From positions 310,001 through 374,000 of the forward strand of contig SMLU01000003.1 in assembly GCA_007859745.1 (NCBI GenBank): a stretch of DNA of 64,000 nt, given 5' to 3'. The first letter of the stretch is position 1. Each line of letters starts with the position of its first letter. Below are positions 1 to 7,654 of the stretch, one piece after another. This stretch comes from Phycisphaerae bacterium RAS1 (GTDB lineage: Bacteria > Planctomycetota > Phycisphaerae > UBA1845 > Fen-1342). The translations under genes were made by a program, and so were the position numbers. The notes under the pieces were generated by a model, which saw only the letters and a list, made by a program, of their open reading frames with translations, searched no databases and was not told where the DNA came from.

Positions 1-103
1 GTCCGGACGAGCTGCCCGGCGCGGGTGCGGCCTGAATCCTGGAGACAGGCTGCGCCGTGGATGTCGCCGGCGCAGTCGGGTTTTTCTTCGCTGCCTTGGC
101 CAT
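1..103 (-). CDS. N-terminus of an unidentified protein (cut by window edge)
   Basis: A minus-strand frame starts with ATG at 103 and runs off the left edge. A GGAGGT Shine-Dalgarno lies about 7 nt upstream of the ATG (around 111-117), which supports a real start. The visible 34 residues begin MAKAAKKNPTAPATSTAQPV and are rich in Ala, Lys and Pro, like a disordered basic N-terminal tail. Nothing visible identifies the family. Several planctomycetal DksA/TraR-type or DNA-binding proteins have such tails, but that is only a guess. Confidence 0.5.
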   Translation of the reverse strand, partial: MAKAAKKNPTAPATSTAQPVSRIQAAPAPGSSSG

Positions 104-497
104 CTTGAGCACCTCCATGCGTTCGTCGCGTGAACCGCCAGTTTATCGCCCGCCGCCACGCGTGAGAATAGCGTAACCGCTTAATAGAAAAAGTCTTAGC
201 CCTTTGGGCGCGCGGCGTGCGATGGTTGAAACACGCGGCGGGAGTTTTTTCCCGAACCCGCCGCGCCAAGCGGCGGGTTGACAATCGTCGGCAAGCGGCA
301 CCTCGTAGGCCAGTTACGTCAACCCGCCGCTTGGCGCGGCGGGTTCGGACAGATATGCCGGCCAAGACTGCCAACACCTATGGACAATCGGGCTCCAGCC
401 GCCCAAGCCCCCAGGTTTTGTTGCTCGCCGCACTTGCAACATCCGCCCGCGCGGTTACGATCGCCCCGCGGTATCCGTTCTCGATTCAGGACGCCGC
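104..497. other. Non-coding stretch with a family A palindromic element
   Basis: This 394-bp gap separates the divergent truncated gene from kdsB. It holds the complete family A REPIN-like element at 252-348 and a short AT-richer patch around 180-200 (cttaatagaaaaagtctt) that could carry a promoter, although I cannot assign clear -35 and -10 boxes. No open frame in it looks like a protein. Confidence 0.6.
252..348. repeat. Family A REPIN-like element, copy 1 (complete)
   Basis: Two inverted copies of a 31-bp unit (252-282 and 318-348), each itself a palindrome with core CCGCCGCGCCAAGCGGCGG, flank a 35-bp interior. The interior (atcgtcggc...cggcacctc) is also partly conserved in the copies near 10.05 and 14.65 kb. 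The whole unit can fold into one long hairpin. Confidence 0.85.
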
Positions 498-1259
498 ATG
501 CAGGTTCTGGCCGTCATCCCCGCCCGCTACGGTTCGTCGCGCTACCCCGGAAAACCTCTCCTTCGCCAGACCGGCAAATTTCTGATTCAACATGTGTACG
601 AACGGGCGCAGGCAGCCGCTCGCGTTGACCGCGTTCTGGTTGCGACTGACGACGAGCGCATCCGCGCGGCGGTGGAGAGCTTCGGCGGAATGGCGGTGAT
701 GACGCGCGCCGACCACCCCAGCGGCACGGACCGTATCGCCGAGGTCGCGCGCAAGCACGACGGCCCGCCGGATCAGATCATCCTTAACGTGCAGGGGGAC
801 GAGCCGGAGATTGACCCGGCGCACCTGGATCGGTTGGTGGACCGGATGGAGGCGGACGCGCTCGCGCCGATTGCGACGCTGGCGTGCCCCTTCGCGGCCG
901 ACGGCGACCCGCGCGATCCAAACAGCGTGAAGGTGGTCTGCAATCGCGCCGGTCGGGCGCTGTATTTTTCCCGTTCGCTGTTACCATATCCGCGTGACGC
1001 CGGCGGGCAGGTTGCTGACCCCGCCGGCTGGCTGCTGCATCTCGGAGTTTACGCCTATCGCCGGTCCTTTCTATTGGAAATGGCCGGCTGGCGTCCTACG
1101 ACGCTGGAACAGACGGAAAAGCTTGAGCAGCTTCGCGTGTTGGAACATGGGCACGCGATCGCGGTGGAGATTGTTGAGCGTGCGGCGGTCGGCATTGACA
1201 CGCCGGCGGATTATGAGCGGTTCTTAGAGCGTTATTCGGTTTCGCAGCGTACTAATTGA
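498..1259 (+). CDS. kdsB: 3-deoxy-manno-octulosonate cytidylyltransferase
   Basis: This 253-residue protein matches KdsB, which activates Kdo as CMP-Kdo in the cytoplasm for lipopolysaccharide core synthesis. The N-terminal nucleotide-binding motif IPARYGSSRYPGKPL lies at residues 7-21, and the conserved NVQGDEP motif at about 96-102 supplies an acidic metal or substrate contact. VNHHLGVY-type motifs are replaced by LLHLGVYAYRR, and the C-terminal GIDTPADYER motif is present. Length is typical (about 250). The ATG at 498 places the motif where expected; no strong Shine-Dalgarno is visible. Presence of kdsB implies a Kdo-containing outer-membrane glycolipid, in line with bamA at 50 kb. pyrG follows after a palindromic repeat. 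Confidence 0.93.
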   Translation: MQVLAVIPARYGSSRYPGKPLLRQTGKFLIQHVYERAQAAARVDRVLVATDDERIRAAVESFGGMAVMTRADHPSGTDRIAEVARKHDGPPDQIILNVQGDEPEIDPAHLDRLVDRMEADALAPIATLACPFAADGDPRDPNSVKVVCNRAGRALYFSRSLLPYPRDAGGQVADPAGWLLHLGVYAYRRSFLLEMAGWRPTTLEQTEKLEQLRVLEHGHAIAVEIVERAAVGIDTPADYERFLERYSVSQRTN

Positions 1260-1386
1260 ACCACGGAGTCACGGAGGCACGGAGAATGCGAGGAGAAGGG
1301 ATCCGTGGGACGCGAACCGGCGCGCCCTTGATCCCTCGGTCCCTCGATCCCTTCTCGTCTTCTCTGTGTCTCCGTGACTCCGTGGT
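1260..1386. repeat. Family F inverted repeat between kdsB and pyrG
   Basis: The left arm begins right after the kdsB stop with CACGGAGTCACGGAGGCACG. The right arm near 1362-1386 is its imperfect inverse (tctccgtgactccgtgg). The centre contains the short direct motif gatccctcggtccct and a related copy. A half copy of the same arm occurs at 42674-42702, and the tccctcggtccc motif recurs at 47668-47707. It may also act as the kdsB terminator hairpin. Confidence 0.75.
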
Positions 1387-1407
1387 GAACACTCGCCGGT
1401 GAGGCCA

Positions 1408-3192
1408 ATGGACAACTACTCGCTGCTGAACACCATTCGCGACCAGTCGGGTGAGACCGAGTTCTACCTGCCGCTTCCCGCCGGGTATAAGCCCGGCAGC
1501 ACAAAGTACGTCGTCGTCTTCGGCACGGTGATGAGCGGGCTGGGCAAGGGCATCTTCAGCTCGTCGCTGGCCAAGTGCCTTCAGGACAAAAGCCTGTCGG
1601 TCGCCCCCATCAAGCTTGAAGGCTACCTGAACATCGACGCCGGTACGCTCAATCCGTTCCGTCACGGCGAGGTTTTCGTGCTCGACGACGGGACCGAGTG
1701 CGACATGGACCTGGGCACGTACGAGCGCGCCCTGGACATGAACGTCACGCAGCTCAATTTCTGCACCAGCGGCCAGATTTACCGCCGCGTGCTGGAGCGC
1801 GAGCGCGTCGGCGGCTACCTGGGCCGCGACGTGCAGATGATCCCGCATGTGACCGGCGAAGTGAAAAACCGGCTGCGCGAGCTGGCGGTCGCCACGCGCG
1901 CGGAAGTGGTGTTCGTGGAAATCGGCGGCACGGTGGGGGACGTGGAAAACGCGCACTATATCGAGGCGATGCGGCAGCTCGCGTTTGAGGAGGGGCCGCG
2001 CAGCGTGTGCTTTGTCGCGCTGACGTACGTGCTTGAGCCCACGATCCTCGGCGAGCAGAAGAGCAAGGCGGCGCAGCTCGGCATCCGCCGGCTGATGGAG
2101 TGCGGCGTGCAGCCGCACATCATCGCCTGCCGGGCGCAGAATCCCGTGACGCGGAAAGTGCGCGAGAAGATCGCGCTGTTTTCAAACGTCCCGCCGGAGC
2201 GGGTCTTCAGCATGCACGACTGCGAGAGCGTCTACCAGATTCCGGAGATGCTGCGCGGCGCGGGCTACGACAAGGCCGTGATCGAGTGGCTCCAACTGGA
2301 GGGGCAGGTGGACGAGGCGGCCGAACGCACGGCGCGCGACACATGGTCCCAGTACATCAGCCGGCTCAAAAACGCGCCGCGCTCGATCAACATCGGCGTC
2401 ACGGGCAAATACACAGCCGTCCGCGACGCGTACGCGAGCATCATCAAGGCCCTGGAACACGCCGGTTCGCAGTTGGGCTGCAAGGTCCAGCTTCAGTGGA
2501 TCGACACCTCGGAGCTGAGCGACGCCAACGTCGCCGACGCGCTGGCGGAGGTTCAGGGCATCATCGTTCCCGGCGCGTTCGGTACGCGCGGGGCGGAAGG
2601 CAAAATCGCCTGCCTGAAGCACGCTCGAACGACCGGCCTGCCGTGCCTGGGCATCTGTTACGGCTTCCAGATGGCGGTGATCGAATTCGCCCGCAACGTG
2701 TGCGGTCTGGACGACGCCAATTCCACGGAAATCGAAACGGAATGCCGCCACCCGGTCATCAGCCTGCTGCCCGAGCAGAAGAAGATCGAAGGCCTGGGCG
2801 GAACGATGCGCCTGGGCGGGCAGGATGTGGTCGTGAAACCCGGCACGATGGCCGCGCGCATGTTCGGCCAGCGCGCCCGGCTGCGCTTCCGCCATCGCTA
2901 CGAAGTCGATCCGCGCTACCTGCCGCAGCTTGAGGCCGGCGGAATGGTCTTCTCCGGGCGCTCACCGCGGGCGGAGATCATGAATATTCTTGAGCTGCCC
3001 GAGGCGATGCACCCGTTTTACGTCGGAACGCAGGCCCACCCGGAACTCACCAGCCGGCCGCTGCGACCGCAGCCGATGTTCCTCGGGCTGGTGCACGCGG
3101 CGCTGCGCCGCGCATTTGCCGATTACACCCAGCCCCTGGTCTACCGTGATCTGGAGGCGCCGGACGGGATGCTGTCGATGCACCCGGCCTAG
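1408..3192 (+). CDS. pyrG: CTP synthase, divergent form
   Basis: A 594-residue glutamine-dependent CTP synthase converting UTP, ATP and glutamine to CTP. The synthetase domain carries a P-loop-like GTVMSGLGKG near residues 39-48 (usually GGVVSSLGKG), the metal-site block DDGTECDMDLGTYER and EIGGTVGDVE. The glutaminase domain has the nucleophile Cys in LGICYGFQMAVIEFARN (about residue 417) and the His-Glu of QAHPELTSRP. Differences from the usual enzyme are KLEGYLNIDAGT in place of K-DPYINVDPGT and GEQKSKAAQ in place of GEQKTKPTQ, plus a longer N-terminus and C-terminus (usual length about 540). A GTG at 1399 is an alternative start. The TAG stop (3190-3192) lies within the CTAG target duplicated by the adjacent IS element. 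Confidence 0.9.
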   Translation: MDNYSLLNTIRDQSGETEFYLPLPAGYKPGSTKYVVVFGTVMSGLGKGIFSSSLAKCLQDKSLSVAPIKLEGYLNIDAGTLNPFRHGEVFVLDDGTECDMDLGTYERALDMNVTQLNFCTSGQIYRRVLERERVGGYLGRDVQMIPHVTGEVKNRLRELAVATRAEVVFVEIGGTVGDVENAHYIEAMRQLAFEEGPRSVCFVALTYVLEPTILGEQKSKAAQLGIRRLMECGVQPHIIACRAQNPVTRKVREKIALFSNVPPERVFSMHDCESVYQIPEMLRGAGYDKAVIEWLQLEGQVDEAAERTARDTWSQYISRLKNAPRSINIGVTGKYTAVRDAYASIIKALEHAGSQLGCKVQLQWIDTSELSDANVADALAEVQGIIVPGAFGTRGAEGKIACLKHARTTGLPCLGICYGFQMAVIEFARNVCGLDDANSTEIETECRHPVISLLPEQKKIEGLGGTMRLGGQDVVVKPGTMAARMFGQRARLRFRHRYEVDPRYLPQLEAGGMVFSGRSPRAEIMNILELPEAMHPFYVGTQAHPELTSRPLRPQPMFLGLVHAALRRAFADYTQPLVYRDLEAPDGMLSMHPA

Positions 3193-4792
3193 CCCGGATA
3201 TTTCATCAGTTCGTTGCTGCGTTGAAATAGACATGGCCTCGAAGCCTTGTAAACTGGGGACTTGCTAGAGGTTCGCCAGTGTTCAGGCAAGGAGGCCACG
3301 TGTGACAGAGTGTAACGGCCAGGGGTTGCTGTTTTCCAGTCTGGGGCGGCAGAAGATTGTGGGCGATTTTGCGGGTGGGCGGCTCACGACGGATGCGGGC
3401 GGGTTGCTGCTGCGGGAAGTGGATCGGCGTGTGGGCCTGGTCGAGGCGCTGGCCGGGTGTCTGACTGATCCGCGTGATCCGGCGAAGATTGTGCATGCGC
3501 AGCGGACGATGTTGGCGCAGCGGATTTTCGGCATCGCGCTGGGCTACGAAGATCTGAACGATCACGCCACGCTGCGCAGCGATCCGCTGTTTGCGGTTCT
3601 GGCCGAGCAGACGCCTGACGCCGCGGCGCCGCTGGCCAGCGCGCCGACGCTGTGCCGGCTGGAGAATCGCGTCGATCGCAAAGCGCTGGGGCGTCTGGCG
3701 GCGGCGCTGGTCGGGCAGTTCATCGCGTCGTATGACGCGCCCCCGGCGGAACTGGTGCTGGACTTCGACGCCACGCACGACCCGCTGCATGGCAAACAGG
3801 ACGGCCGCTTCTTTCACGGCTTTTACGACTGCTACTGCTTTTTGCCGCTGTACGTGTTCTGCGGCGATCGGCTGCTGGTCAGCTATCTGCGGCCCAGCAA
3901 CATCGATGCGGCTCTGCACAGCGCCGCGATTCTCAAGCTGCTGGTGACGCGGCTGCGGCAGGTCTGGCCGGCGGTGCGGATCATCGTGCGCGGCGATTCG
4001 GGCTTCTGCCGCTGGCTGCTGATGCACTACCTGTGCACCGACACGACGGGGCAGAACGTGCTGGGCCTGGCGCGCAACAAAACGCTCGAAAAACAGGTCG
4101 CACCGTGGATGGCGGCGGCCCAGGCACAATTCGAGGCCGCGAATCAGAAGGTGCGCAACTTCCACGAATTCGAGTACGCCGCGCAGACCTGGGATCGCGC
4201 GCGGCGCGTGATCGTGAAGGCCGAACATCTGCCGCAAGGCCCGAACGTCCGCTTCGTGGTCACCAACCTCATCGATCGCCGTCCGCAGCAGATCTACGAC
4301 GACCTCTACACGCAGCGCGGCGAGATGGAGAATCGCATCAAGGAGCAGCAGCTCATGCTGTTCGCCGACCGAACCAGCTGCCACGCGTTCATCGCCAATC
4401 AATTCCGGCTGCTGCTGTCGAGCGCCGCCTACGTGCTGGTCGAGCACCTGCGCCGCACCGCGCTGCTCGACACCGAACTGGCGCAGGCCCAGACCGACAC
4501 CATCCGGCTCAGGCTCTTCAAGGTCGCCGCGCGGATCGTCACCAGCGTTCGGCGAGTCGTGCTGCACCTGTCGAGCGCCTATCCCCTGCACGAACTATTC
4601 GCCCGCATCCTCGCCCGCCTACGCACCGGCCCGCCCCGGCGACCCGCCCCGGCGTAGCCCCCAACAGCCCGAATCGCGACCGGGGGTAAGGGGGCGCTGC
4701 GCGCCAAAACCGCTCAAACCACACAAACAACCCACGCCAACCCGAACGCACAGCAACCGGCAGCCCAAGCGACAACTGATGAAATATGCGGG
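3193..4792 (+). mobile_element. IS1380-family insertion sequence, complete
   Basis: A 1600-bp element with 19-bp terminal inverted repeats at 3193-3211 (cccggatatttcatcagtt) and 4774-4792, matching at 18 of 19 positions. It is flanked on both sides by the 4-bp direct repeat CTAG (3189-3192 and 4793-4796), read as the target-site duplication. It encodes one intact transposase. Size, single gene and 4-bp duplication fit the IS1380 family. The left CTAG contains the pyrG stop codon. Intact ends and duplication suggest a recent insertion. Confidence 0.93.
3302..4657 (+). CDS. IS1380-family DDE transposase
   Basis: A 451-residue transposase that would cut and join the ends of the surrounding element. 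The family signature DFAGGRLTTDAGGLLLREVD lies at residues 22-41, and GIALGYEDLNDHATLRSDPL near 77-96. Candidate catalytic acids are Asp154/156 in LDFDATHD, Asp232 in RGDSGF and a Glu in GEMENRIKE near 341-343. The start is GTG at 3302, chosen because a perfect AAGGAGG lies 6 nt upstream (3289-3295). No frameshift is seen, so it is probably active. The segment after RGDSGFCR (WLLMHYLCTDTTGQN) is nearly identical at DNA level to part of the membrane protein gene at 10.3 kb, which is odd. Confidence 0.93.
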   Translation: MTECNGQGLLFSSLGRQKIVGDFAGGRLTTDAGGLLLREVDRRVGLVEALAGCLTDPRDPAKIVHAQRTMLAQRIFGIALGYEDLNDHATLRSDPLFAVLAEQTPDAAAPLASAPTLCRLENRVDRKALGRLAAALVGQFIASYDAPPAELVLDFDATHDPLHGKQDGRFFHGFYDCYCFLPLYVFCGDRLLVSYLRPSNIDAALHSAAILKLLVTRLRQVWPAVRIIVRGDSGFCRWLLMHYLCTDTTGQNVLGLARNKTLEKQVAPWMAAAQAQFEAANQKVRNFHEFEYAAQTWDRARRVIVKAEHLPQGPNVRFVVTNLIDRRPQQIYDDLYTQRGEMENRIKEQQLMLFADRTSCHAFIANQFRLLLSSAAYVLVEHLRRTALLDTELAQAQTDTIRLRLFKVAARIVTSVRRVVLHLSSAYPLHELFARILARLRTGPPRRPAPA

Positions 4793-4820
4793 CTAGGCGA
4801 CTATGGCCGATCCCGCGCAA

Positions 4821-4886
4821 GTCGGAACGCGAAGCGCAAGCGAGCGCCTGTTGCAGGGGGCGCTCGCTTGCGCGTCGGTTCTGAAG
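4821..4886. repeat. Family B palindromic element, copy 1
   Basis: Left half-site 4821-4848 with core GCGAAGCGCAAGCGAGCGC faces an inverted half-site at 4860-4886. The right half carries small changes (gcgcgtcgg). It lies between the IS element and the 3' end of the subtilase gene. Related copies are at 31429-31532 and 47736-47806. Confidence 0.75.
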
Positions 4887-4953
4887 TGTGGCGGAAGTGT
4901 GGCGAGAATGTGGCGCCAACTCGCGCACGCTGATTGCGTTCCGCTTGACAGGG

Positions 4954-7563
4954 TCAGCGCGAGCCGAAGCCGCCGGGCCGCGGGCTTGGGATTTCGCTGC
5001 TGCCGATGATCAAGGTGATGAACGGGTTGATGTCCAGCACATTGGGCGTTCCGTCGCCGTTGATGTCCGCCAGCGACGCGTCGCAATCCGGATACGCGGC
5101 GGCGTACGCCGCGGGGTCGAGCAGCGCCAGCACGAACGGATTGATGTCGAGCACGTCCACGACCGCATCGCAGTTCAAATCGCCGCGCGTTGTCCCCGGC
5201 TGACACTCGTCCGGAACGCCGTCGCCGTTGGCGTCGAAGCTGACCGGCAGGCCGTCGTAGGTCGCGACGGCCGAAATCCAGGAGGGATTCGGGCAGAATT
5301 CATCCATCGCGGCGGACGGAATGAGCTGCAGCATCGCGACGCCGTCGGACACGGCCGCATTGAAGGTGGCCGCGGGGACGATCAGCGTCGCCTGCGACGG
5401 CGGCGAAGCACAGTCGGCTGCACCGGCTGCGAAGATGTTGCCCAGGGTCGCCTCATTCAGGCGAACGGTGACAAACTCGCTCGATAGATTGAGGTCGGCG
5501 TAGGCCTCGAAGCGCAGGGTGACATCGCTCGTGGCCGGCCGGGCGGCGAACGAGAAACTCTGAGGCTTGTTGCGGTTGATGGGCGTCAAGTCCAGCGATG
5601 CGGCCCGCACCTGCGTCTGGAAATCGCAGTCGTCCGGGCAACTGTTATGGTTGCAGTCCGCGCTGAGGCCCGTGGCAATATCCAGCGCGTCGGGCGACTG
5701 GTTGTGGTTGCAGTCGACCAGCGTCAGAAAGGCGGCCGGCCCGGCGCTGGTCTGGCCGGCGCAGTTCTCCGCGACCACGCGCCAGTAGTAGGCGCGATCC
5801 TGTTCGAGTGGGGCCGAGAGCGTCAGCCAGGGAGAGTTTACGACGGCGGAGATTTCCGGGTTGCGGAAAGCCGCGTCATCGTCGAGTTCGACGAAATAAC
5901 TCTGCGCGCCCCCGGACGCCTGCCAGATCAGCATTGGCTTCTGCGGAGCGTCCGACTCGCCGTCATAGGGGCTGTCGAGCGAAAAGGGCGCCGGCGGCTG
6001 GGGCGGCGGCACGAACGCAAGCTGTGCCGCGTAGGCGCTGACCAGGCCGCTGCCGTACTCCGTGTCCTCCCCGACCGGACCCAGGTCGCGGCAGCCGGCG
6101 CGCATGGCCGCCTCGACGTCCATGACGCTTGCATACGGCGCGGCGGAAAGCGTCAGCGCGGCGACTCCGGCGGCGAACGGCGAAGCCAGCGACGTGCCGT
6201 CCAGAGTAATTGTGTCTCCCGGGGCGCCGCCGTCGGCGCCGCTGCGGTCGGTGGTGTAGATGCCCTGACCCGGGGCGCAGAAATCCAGGCCGGGACCATA
6301 CTGGCTGAAGCTCGCGCGAACGCCGGCGGGCGTCACGGCCGCGACAGCGTTGACGGAGCCGAGGCTGGCCGGAAACGAGAGCGCCGCCTGCCCGTTGTTT
6401 CCGGCGGACGCAAAGTGGATCACGCCGTTATTCCGCGTGTTTTGATACGCGCTGCTCACGACCGCGGATGAGCTGGTGCTGAAGCTGGAGTTCGTGACGC
6501 GCGCCCCGCACGTGAGCGAGTAGTTAATTCCCGAGGCGAGAATGCCGAAGGTGGTCGTGAAGCCGCTGCCGCAGGGCGGAACGGCAGGCGAGGAGGCGCC
6601 GATGCGGGCGGAGACCACCTTGCAGCCGGGCGCCACGCCGACGCCTCCCAGCGTGTTCATGAGGGCCGAGACCACGCCGGCGACCTGCGTGCCGTGGTTG
6701 TCGCAGGCGGTGACCGGCCCGCCGCTGCCGGAGCTGACGAAGTCGTGGCCGGGCAACTGGTTAATGTCCGGGTGATTCTGCTGCACGCCGACGTCGAGAA
6801 TCAGCACTTTGACGCCGGCGACGCCGTTGGTCACGGCCCAGGCTTCCAGGGCGTCCACGTCGATGTCGTTTTCCTGGTTCAGGCCCCACTGTAGGGCGAA
6901 GCCCGGATCGTTCGGGATACAGGCGTCGAAACGCCCGGTCACCGCCAGATCGGGCTCGGCGAAGCGAACGTCCGGAACGCGCGCCAGCTCGTTGGCCTGA
7001 TTGAGCACTGCAAAACCACTGCGCTCCAGGCTTCGGACGCGGTAGACGCCGGCGATGCCGCCCCAGTCCTTGTACAGAATCGGCCCGCCGATGTGGACGC
7101 TGATCAGCTTCAGGGCGCGGCCTTCGCTGACGTCGTCGTTGAAGCCGACGAAGATGTCGCGCGTGACGAAGACCGGCTCGTCGGCCAGGTCGAAGAAGAT
7201 CGGTGAGATGAAGTCAACCAGGCCCGAATCCGCGACGGCGCTGACCAGGGACTCGACTTCCTTTGCAGGGCACCCCTTGGTCGCCACGTCGGCAAAGTAC
7301 CATCCGGGCAGCGCCGCCGGCACGAGCTCCGCCGGCGAAATGCCGAAGTCCGAGAGGTCGGCGGTGTAGCCGGGCGGGTGCGTCTGCGGATCCCAGAAGA
7401 TCGCCAGGCGCGACGTGTCAAGCTCGAGCCAGGACGGCAACTTGTAGTAGTAGTAGCGGTAGGACTCGTCGCGATCGTCGGCCGGCGCCGCGCTCGCGGC
7501 GCACAGGCCGATGAAGGCGAGCGCAGGCAACCACGACTGCATCCTTGCACGGGCGTGTTTCAT
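4954..7563 (-). CDS. Secreted subtilisin-like serine protease with dockerin
   Basis: An 869-residue S8-family protease predicted to act outside the cytoplasm. It starts with a basic signal peptide (MKHARARMQSWLPALAFIG, cleavage likely after ASAAPA). A prodomain-like region precedes the catalytic domain, whose triad is visible as Asp in VLILDVGVQQNHPD, His in DNHGTQVAGV and Ser in GTSLASPFAAGV, with the oxyanion Asn in SAGNNG. An FN3-like segment (about 535-625) follows, then DCNHNxxPD calcium-type repeats, a 122-residue domain (653-774) shared with the upstream metalloprotease, and a dockerin pair (about 793-855) with LDINPFVLAL and LDINPFITLI. The metalloprotease gene lies 91 bp upstream on the same strand; a hairpin separates them. 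Substrate unknown. Confidence 0.88.
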   Translation of the reverse strand: MKHARARMQSWLPALAFIGLCAASAAPADDRDESYRYYYYKLPSWLELDTSRLAIFWDPQTHPPGYTADLSDFGISPAELVPAALPGWYFADVATKGCPAKEVESLVSAVADSGLVDFISPIFFDLADEPVFVTRDIFVGFNDDVSEGRALKLISVHIGGPILYKDWGGIAGVYRVRSLERSGFAVLNQANELARVPDVRFAEPDLAVTGRFDACIPNDPGFALQWGLNQENDIDVDALEAWAVTNGVAGVKVLILDVGVQQNHPDINQLPGHDFVSSGSGGPVTACDNHGTQVAGVVSALMNTLGGVGVAPGCKVVSARIGASSPAVPPCGSGFTTTFGILASGINYSLTCGARVTNSSFSTSSSAVVSSAYQNTRNNGVIHFASAGNNGQAALSFPASLGSVNAVAAVTPAGVRASFSQYGPGLDFCAPGQGIYTTDRSGADGGAPGDTITLDGTSLASPFAAGVAALTLSAAPYASVMDVEAAMRAGCRDLGPVGEDTEYGSGLVSAYAAQLAFVPPPQPPAPFSLDSPYDGESDAPQKPMLIWQASGGAQSYFVELDDDAAFRNPEISAVVNSPWLTLSAPLEQDRAYYWRVVAENCAGQTSAGPAAFLTLVDCNHNQSPDALDIATGLSADCNHNSCPDDCDFQTQVRAASLDLTPINRNKPQSFSFAARPATSDVTLRFEAYADLNLSSEFVTVRLNEATLGNIFAAGAADCASPPSQATLIVPAATFNAAVSDGVAMLQLIPSAAMDEFCPNPSWISAVATYDGLPVSFDANGDGVPDECQPGTTRGDLNCDAVVDVLDINPFVLALLDPAAYAAAYPDCDASLADINGDGTPNVLDINPFITLIIGSSEIPSPRPGGFGSR

Positions 7564-7583
7564 GAGCCGTCCTGATGCGGCGA

Positions 7584-7617
7584 CGCCCCGCCCGGCACTT
7601 GCGTGTCGGACGGGGCG
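7584..7617 (-). other. Stem-loop between the metalloprotease and subtilase genes
   Basis: On the minus strand a 15-bp stem with one mismatch closes a GCAA tetraloop. It sits about 20 nt before the subtilase ATG and has no T-run, so it is unlikely to be a simple terminator. It could stabilise or process a shared transcript, or limit entry to the downstream start. Confidence 0.5.
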
Positions 7618-7654
7618 GCCGCGCTGAAGTCACGTCGGCGAAATCAAGCCGAAA

